From contig NW_025947428.1 of the NCBI RefSeq assembly GCF_000764305.2, positions 24,876-88,875 on the forward strand: a stretch of 64,000 nucleotides of DNA, written 5' to 3'. The notes under the pieces were generated by a model. That model had not been told where the DNA came from. It saw only the letters and a list, made by a program, of their open reading frames with translations, and searched no databases. Below, piece by piece: positions 58,865 to 64,000 of this stretch. The DNA comes from Hyalella azteca (taxonomy: Eukaryota; Arthropoda; Malacostraca; Amphipoda; Hyalellidae). Position numbers and translations under genes: made by a program. Position 1 is the stretch's first letter. Each line of letters opens with the position of its first letter.

Positions 58865-61800
58865 CTGCAGGTAGAAATATTTACGTTATTCAGAGATAAA
58901 GATATCAATGGTATTGTGTTATTAGTTGAAAGGGAGATTAGGCTAGCCTCAAATTCTGAAATAATTTGTGTCGGGGGCGTGAACAGCATTTAATTTCTAG
59001 CATGAGGAACAGCATCGATGTCGTCGCTAGCTCTTAAATCTTACTCGCCGCATTAATATATAACAGTAGGTTGATTTTAGGCACCTTAGGTCGGACCTTA
59101 ACACTTTGACTCCGACTGTTTCATCTTGTACTATTATTTCATTTTTTTGTACTGTTTTTAAACATGGTTGCCAGACGGTTATTTTTTCCGGACAAATTAC
59201 GTGATTTAGTTTTTCTCAATTGCGTTGGCCGGCTAAAATTTATGATAGGGGTACTTCCTAATTAAATTTTGAATACTGCAAAAATAAAATAAATTGAATT
59301 TTTATAGCGGAAACTACAAATAAACTAGTATATATTGAGTTATCGGCCTTTTTTGGCCTTTTTTGTTCTCGGATTTGGCCGATTAAAGGCAACCTGAATT
59401 ATGTACCACTACGTCCTGGAGAAATACATTTTGTGGTACGCATATGTACCACTTCGGAGTCAACGTGTTAATAGCGATTTACTCAAGGAATTAAAGAATT
59501 AGAACATTGTTGTTTTCACTTTTCGTGGCTTAAATTAACCAATTAGGATATTTTCTTTCTAATCCTTCTTGCTATGTCTCTGTCGCTGCCACAAAGTTGC
59601 TTTAAAAAAATGCTGGAGAGTCAAGCTCAAGTGGTTGAGTAGTTTAGGAACTATATAATACTTATAAAGAATTGAAAATAAATGACTTTAGTTGAATAGT
59701 AAAAATTCAGAAGTACATCTGATGGCGTTGAAACTACGAGAAAGCACGAACTCCAGCGATTGAACAACGTACGAAGGCAGGCGTTAAAAATAAATAATAA
59801 AACACGTTATTGAAGTTTTTACGTTTGATTTCGATCTGAAGCTCATAGCTGAAAAAAATGTGTCCAAACTGAGAATCAATAAGAAGGAAAACAGCTTAAG
59901 GACCTAATTGTACAGCATAATTTTTTTTAGAAAATTACGTTATTGCGATGTCCCGTAGCATTTAAACATCACAACAGAGCGTTCTTGTTCTGCAACAAAA
60001 TATTCGATAAGAACTCTATTGCAACGCACCATAACATTTTGAAACATAAAAAATTGATAGTTCTTGCACAAAAACGAAACCATCCATAATATCTACAACC
60101 ATAAAATTTTAAGCACCACAAAATCATTCCATATCCAAAAACATTCCATAATATCTACATTACAACACACCAGATGCCGCTGGTGATGGTGACGGCCATG
60201 CAGTGGATGGTGAGGCTGTCAGCCGCGAGTTCCGTCATAACGAAGCTGCCTTCACCACACACGGGCGTCGTAGGTCTGGCATCACCGCAGCACACGAAGA
60301 GACGCCCGTTGTCGAGGGCGACGGCGACGCGGCACAGGCCGGAGTGCAGGTAAACCATCGCCTTGACNCCGGCACTACAGTGCAGTGCGTTGGAGTTGGG
60401 AGCGCCGCCCCCGGCAGTGAGCATGTCAAGATGAGGGGACGTGCGACTCAGCCACACTCCTCCTAGGCTGGGGCTGCTGCTACATCCATCTTCGTCGTCT
60501 TCGTCCTCGTCCTCCCACTCCGCGTCTGCAGCGACAATGCGTATTTAGTATATTTTAAATAAATAAATAAATAAACAAATAAATCTTCCTCCCACTCCGC
60601 GTCTGCAACAACCAAAAGATGTTGCAAGAGATAAAAAAATACTAAATATGCATAAAAGTATATAAATAAATCAAGATAAATATCATCAGTTTCCGTGCAA
60701 TGCATATAGAAATATACGAAATATGCATAAAAAGTTTATAAATAAATCAACATAAATATCATCAGTTTTCGTGCAATGCATATAGAAATATATCAATATG
60801 AATATCATCAGCTTCCGAGGTTTGGATAAATTTTCCAGGTTGACGATAATGAGAGTTAAGTGAATAAGACCTGCAGTGGCAGGAGGTACGGTCACGGCTG
60901 CCATTACCTGCAGTGGCAGGAGGTACGGTCACGGCTGCCATTACCTGCAGTGGCAGGAGGTACGGTCACGGCTGCCATTACCTGCAGTGGCAGGAGGTAC
61001 GGTCACGGCTGCCATTACCTGCAGTGGCAGGAGGTACGGTCACGGCTGCCATTACCTGCAGTGGCAGGAGGTACGGTCACGGCTGCCATTACCTGCAGTG
61101 GCAGGAGGTACGGTCACGGCTGCCATTACCTGCAGTGGCAGGAGGTACGGTCACGGCTGCCATTACCTGCAGTGGCAGGAGGTACGGTCACGGCTGCCAT
61201 TACCTGCAGTGGCAGGAGGTACGGTCACGGCTGCCATTACCTGCAGTGGCAGGAGGTACGGTCACGGCTGCCATTACCTGCAGTGGCAGGAGGTACGGTC
61301 ACGGCTGCCATTACCTGCAGTGGCAGGAGGTACGGTCACGGCTGCCATTACCTGCAGTGGCAGGAGGTACGGTCACGGCTGCCATTACCTGCAGTGGCAG
61401 GAGGTACGGTCACGGCTGCCATTACCTGCAGTGGCAGGAGGTACGGTCACGGCTGCCATTACCTGCAGTGGCAGGAGGTACGGTCACGGCTGCCATTACC
61501 TGCAGTGGCAGGAGGTACGGTCACGGCTGCCATTACCTGCAGTGGCAGGAGGTACGGTCACGGCTGCCATTACCTGCAGTGGCAGGAGGTACGGTCACGG
61601 CTGCCATTACCTGCAGTGGCAGGAGGTACGGTCACGGCTGCCATTACCTGCAGTGGCAGGAGGTACGGTCACGGCTGCCATTACCTGCAGTGGCAGGAGG
61701 TACGGTCACGGCTGCCATTACCTGCAGTGGCAGGAGGTACGGTCACGGCTGCCATTACCTGCAGTGGCAGGAGGTACGGTCACGGCTGCCATTACCTGCA

Positions 61801-63848
61801 GTGGCAGGAGGTACGGTCACGGCTGCCATTACCTGCAGTGGCAGGAGGTACGGTCACGGCTGCCATTACCTGCAGTGGCAGGAGGTACGGTCACGGCTGC
61901 CATTACCTGCAGTGGCAGGAGGTACGGTCACGGCTGCCATTACCTGCAGTGGCAGGAGGTACGGTCACGGCTGCCATTACCTGCNAGTACGAGTTCCTTG
62001 ACGTTATCGCATTGCTCGTAGGGCTGATGCGTGGTCAGCAGCTCGTACAGGAACATCCCAAACGAGAACACGTCCACCTGCACACACCACACACTTTATA
62101 TTCTGCTAACAGATCTGCTTTCGTCATGTCGCTTGGTCTCATGATCGCGACCTTGTCTATTCAGTTCAATACACTTTAATATCTGGAATAAACAATAAAC
62201 TTCTATTCTATAGTAAGGCAGAGAGAAATAAATGAATATGCTTGCCATTATGTTCTCTAATAGGTTTTTCTAAGCGCTACGCTTCTATTCTATAATAAAA
62301 TAGAGAGAAATAATGTATGTGCTTGCTATTATGTTCTGTAATAGGTCTTCCTAAGCACTACACTTCATTTCTATAATAAAGTAGAGAGCAATAAGGTTTG
62401 TGCTTGCCATTATGTTGTCTAATACATTTTCCTAAGCACTATGCTTCATTTCTATAATAAGGCAGAGAGAAACAATGTCTGTGCTTGTCATTATGTTCTC
62501 TAATAGGTAGAGAGAAACAAGAATACTAAGGCCGAGAGAAATAATGTACAAATAATGTATATGCTTGCCATTATGTTATGTTTTCTAAGCACTACACTTA
62601 ATTTCTATTATAAAGTAGAAAGCAGTCAAGCAGCCTAACCTTCTCAGTGTACTCCTCCTCGCCGTTGAAGCGCATCATCTCAGGTGCCATGAAGCCTTCA
62701 GTGCCGCCGAAGCCTTTAGTGCCACTCGGCAGAGTGCGAACATCGAGACGAGCGCCACTCCTCCTGTAGTGTTTAAGGCACTGGTCCAGGGCTCCTTGGG
62801 GGGCAAGCTCGAGCACGAGGGCAAGAGGACGAAGACACACGCCTACGAAGGGCACGATGTTCGAGTGACGGAGGGACAGAAGGATGTTGACCTCCTGACG
62901 AGCGCAGCAGTAAGCCTTGCACGCGTACTGTAGAGGGTCGCGCTCCCACTTACTCACGCAAGCCTACAATGAACAACTTATGACTTGAACTGCATCAATC
63001 AAATATTATCACACGATCTGCTGAGAAGCATTAGCTTATTTAGTTATTATGACATGTACAACATCAATCAAATATGATCACACGATCTGTTGAGAAGCAT
63101 TAGCTTATTTAGTTATTACATATTATGACATGTACAGCATCAATCAATTATGATCACACGATCTGCTAAGAAGCATTAGCCTATTTAGTTATTATGACAT
63201 GAACTGCATCAATCATTTATGATCACACGATCTGCTGACAAGCATTAGCCTATTTAGTTCTAGAATATTTATCAAGGTTGGTATTTAAAGAGCCTTTAAT
63301 GCTTCATCCTGCGAGATAACAGCATGGACTAACTCGTAGAAAAATTATTTATTAATGAGCATTTGATAAAACAAGCGATGTTATTATAACCTAATATCGG
63401 ATGCCCAAAGTAAAAGTTGAAAAAACTAACTTTTAACTTAAAAAATTAAAAGTTAGTTAAAAGTTTCATGTTAAAATAAAAGTGACCTTGTAAGCCTGTA
63501 TAGAAAAATTATTGATTATATGCATTCCATAAAACAAGCGATGTCATTATAACCTAATATCGGATGCCTTCAAAAAGTGCGACGTTATTATAACCTAATA
63601 TCGGATGCCTTCAAAAAAGTTTGCCGTTAAATAAAAGTGACCTTGTAAGCCTGTACGGCAGACTGCCGTGCCCCATGCCCGGGATCAACAGGCTGCAGCA
63701 TCTTGAGGGCGACGTCCAGGGGCCCGCCGTTGCTGCGATGGCGACAGGTCCCTTGGAAGACGAAGCCAAAACCTCCGCGCCCCAACAGCTTGCCCTGCTG
63801 TACGCTATCAGGTGCCACCAGGTGCTGTTCTCCCAGATCCAGGAACAC
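57772..63848 (-). CDS. Lrrk: LRRK-family kinase (leucine-rich-repeat kinase), 3' part: kinase and WD40 regions
   Basis: Exons seen: 63848-63642, 62963-62640, 62077-61981 (to an N), 60525-60171 and 58864-57772. They encode the P-loop GRGGFGFVFQG, the VALK lysine, the alpha-C ARQEVNIL, the hinge LVLELAPQGALDQCLKHYRR, the activation-segment end GTKGFGGTEGFMAPEMM, then DVFSFGMFLYELLTTHQPYE, and after a gap WD40-like sequence (KLWCGVSNRRMSVFSF, YVGTSWGCVIVAE) ending LLWRADTWTH. LRRKs are Roco-family Ser/Thr kinases acting at membranes in vesicle and lysosome traffic. The Roc-COR and N-terminal parts lie upstream of the window. Oddities: the catalytic loop and DYG motif are missing inside exon 62963-62640, and the end of the C-lobe is missing next to the N. 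A Ser-rich insert of more than 100 residues lies in the last exon. Confidence 0.88.
58865..60170 (-). other. Lrrk last intron
   Basis: AT-rich, 1.3 kb, carrying a piggyBac-like MITE at 59098-59471. Unlike the upstream Lrrk introns it has no large tandem array. Confidence 0.75.
59098..59471. mobile_element. piggyBac-like MITE in the last Lrrk intron
   Basis: The element is bounded by TTAA on both sides, with terminal inverted repeats TTAACACTTTGACTCCGA and TCGGAGTCAACGTGTTAA. TTAA flanks with a CAC.TTGACTCC terminus are typical of piggyBac-type non-autonomous elements. It is 374 bp and non-coding. Confidence 0.75.
60171..60525 (-). CDS. Lrrk: Lrrk exon (start of the WD40 region)
   Basis: It follows GTCGCTGCAG, begins with an acidic stretch (AEWEDEDEDDEDG) and continues GGVWLSRTSPHLDML to LTIHCMAVTITSGIW. 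Leaving at the donor GTGTGT it enters the last exon in frame (W then KLWCG). One N (60368) falls in a Gly codon and does not break the frame. It needs phase 1 upstream, which the previous visible exon does not supply, so an exon between them is missing. Confidence 0.82.
60513..60607 (-). repeat. Tandem duplication of the Lrrk 3' splice site and exon start
   Basis: The 20 bp spanning the acceptor and first exon bases at 60511-60530 recur at 60588-60607 (77 bp apart), followed there by an (ATTT)n-like tract instead of the exon. The upstream copy is a decoy acceptor. Confidence 0.85.
60640..60820. repeat. About 77-bp tandem repeat in the Lrrk intron, about 2.4 copies
   Basis: The units share AAATATCATCAGTTT and GTGCAATGCATATAGAAATA. 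Confidence 0.85.
60871..61984. repeat. 37-bp perfect tandem array, 30 copies, intron-shaped units
   Basis: Thirty units of CTGCAGTGGCAGGAGGTACG plus GTCACGGCTGCCATTAC (37 bp) run without an observed mismatch up to an N at 61985. On the Lrrk-coding strand each unit starts GTAATGG and ends CTGCCACTGCAG, so each junction reads CAG|GTAATG. The plus strand has no stop in any frame, hence long spurious open frames. The array abuts the exon end at 61981. Confidence 0.97.
61981..62077 (-). CDS. Lrrk: Lrrk exon (kinase C-lobe, alpha-F region)
   Basis: It starts VDVFSFGMFLYELLTTHQPY after GTGTGTGCAG and reads to KELV. At the N the exon end would read CTGCAG followed by GTAATG if the N is spurious. The expected continuation of the C-lobe (helices G to I, about 50-60 residues in LRRKs) is absent from the window. 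Confidence 0.8.
62201..62630. repeat. 81-bp tandem repeat in a Lrrk intron, about 5 copies
   Basis: Units start near 62201, 62281, 62362 and 62443, with a partial after 62520. They share TATAATAAAGTAGAGAG and TGCTTGCCATTATGTT, and nearly fill the intron. Confidence 0.88.
62640..62963 (-). CDS. Lrrk: Lrrk exon (hinge to activation segment, catalytic loop missing)
   Basis: 324 nt, phase 0 at both ends. It starts ACVSKWERDPLQYACKAY, passes ARQEVNILLSLRHSNIVPFV and the hinge, and near 62730 goes straight from SGARLDVRTL to PSGTKGFGGTEGF. In LRRK kinases roughly 60 residues with the HRDLK-type catalytic loop and the DYG motif lie between these two points. The reading frame is intact across the join. 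Confidence 0.85.
62981..63263. repeat. 69-76-bp tandem repeat in a Lrrk intron, 4 copies
   Basis: Units share GCATCAATCA, ATCACACGATCTGCTGA and GAAGCATTAGC. The spacing is 69 bp, with one 76-bp unit. Confidence 0.9.
63370..63655. repeat. Duplications copying the Lrrk 5' splice site
   Basis: The exon end and donor at 63629-63655 recur identically at 63474-63500 (155 bp apart). TAACCTAATATCGGATGCC occurs at about 63388, 63551 and 63590. All lie in or at the edge of the same intron. Confidence 0.88.
63642..63848 (-). CDS. Lrrk: Lrrk exon (kinase N-lobe, P-loop)
   Basis: 207 nt, phase 0 to 0, between GTGTTGTGCAG and the donor GTCACT. It encodes VFLDLGEQHLVAP, the P-loop GRGGFGFVFQG, PLDVALKMLQ with the ATP-anchoring Lys, and QAYK at the end. 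Confidence 0.87.
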
Positions 63849-64000
63849 CTGCACAACACACGTCCTTAAGACCTTATGATGAGTTCGGGACTTCCTAGTC
63901 CCCTGTCACGCTGATGTTCCGCCTTCGTCGTCTTCCGTTTACAACAGGTGCTGGTCTCAAAGGTCCAGGAACACCTGCACAACACACGTCCTTATGACCT
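63841..64000. repeat. 126-bp tandem duplication copying a Lrrk 3' splice site, with dispersed repeat
   Basis: The acceptor and first 30 bp of the P-loop exon recur 126 bp upstream on the minus strand (around 63940-64000). There the frame stops after six codons (GTG TTC CTG GAC CTT TGA). Between the copies, 63873-63943 is the reverse-oriented partner of the dispersed repeat at 266-336. Confidence 0.85.

Noticed and set aside
60860..62179. Plus-strand open frames of 362-439 codons made of 37-residue repeats
   Set aside because: They arise only because the 37-bp unit lacks stops on the plus strand and its length is not a multiple of three. The array lies in a Lrrk intron on the other strand.

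Overview
The window looks like a eukaryotic nuclear genome, most likely from an arthropod and possibly a crustacean. It is AT-rich, its genes are split by GT-AG introns, and it is full of minisatellites and short inverted-repeat transposons. The 3' end of an LRRK-family kinase gene and a DREF/ZBED-like gene fit an arthropod, but the species cannot be fixed from the sequence alone. It is also visibly a draft assembly: there are single N gap joins at 777, 21354, 33887, 37914, 60368 and 61985, and two 19-base Nextera transposase adapters remain inside it (936-954 and 33891-33909).

Layout. 1-5650 is mostly tandem arrays and low-complexity DNA, with one copy of a recurring short inverted-repeat element (called MITE-1 here). 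5650-43490 is gene-poor. It holds a probable unidentified minus-strand gene (candidate exons 9715-9637, 8898-8745 and 7098-7062), many minisatellites and palindromes, more MITE-1 copies, a second MITE (22779-23017), a frameshifted mariner-like transposase remnant (31605-31800) and a 1.6-kb hAT-like non-autonomous element with a foldback core (36193-37774).

43495-49954 (minus) is an eight-exon gene reconstructed from phase-consistent splice sites. It encodes about 1252 residues: a BED zinc finger followed by a decayed hAT transposase fold that ends in an hAT dimerisation region. The expected catalytic positions appear lost, so it reads as a host gene captured from a transposon. 51780-54739 (plus) is a two-exon gene for a secreted, extremely histidine-rich protein, head-to-head with the BED/hAT gene. 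57772-63848 (minus) is the 3' part of an LRRK-family kinase gene (kinase domain, then WD40 region), tail-to-tail with the histidine-rich gene.

The most unusual part is the LRRK locus. Several introns are filled with tandem duplications whose units copy the exon-intron junctions themselves. The extreme case is a 30-copy, apparently identical 37-bp array in which every unit, read on the transcribed strand, begins GTAATG and ends CTGCAG, so each is shaped like a miniature intron. In the same gene the kinase exon runs in frame from the hinge region straight into the activation segment, omitting the catalytic loop (HRD-type) and the DYG motif, and the end of the C-lobe is absent next to an N. Either the locus has been remodelled or the assembly has collapsed there; long reads or RNA would decide.
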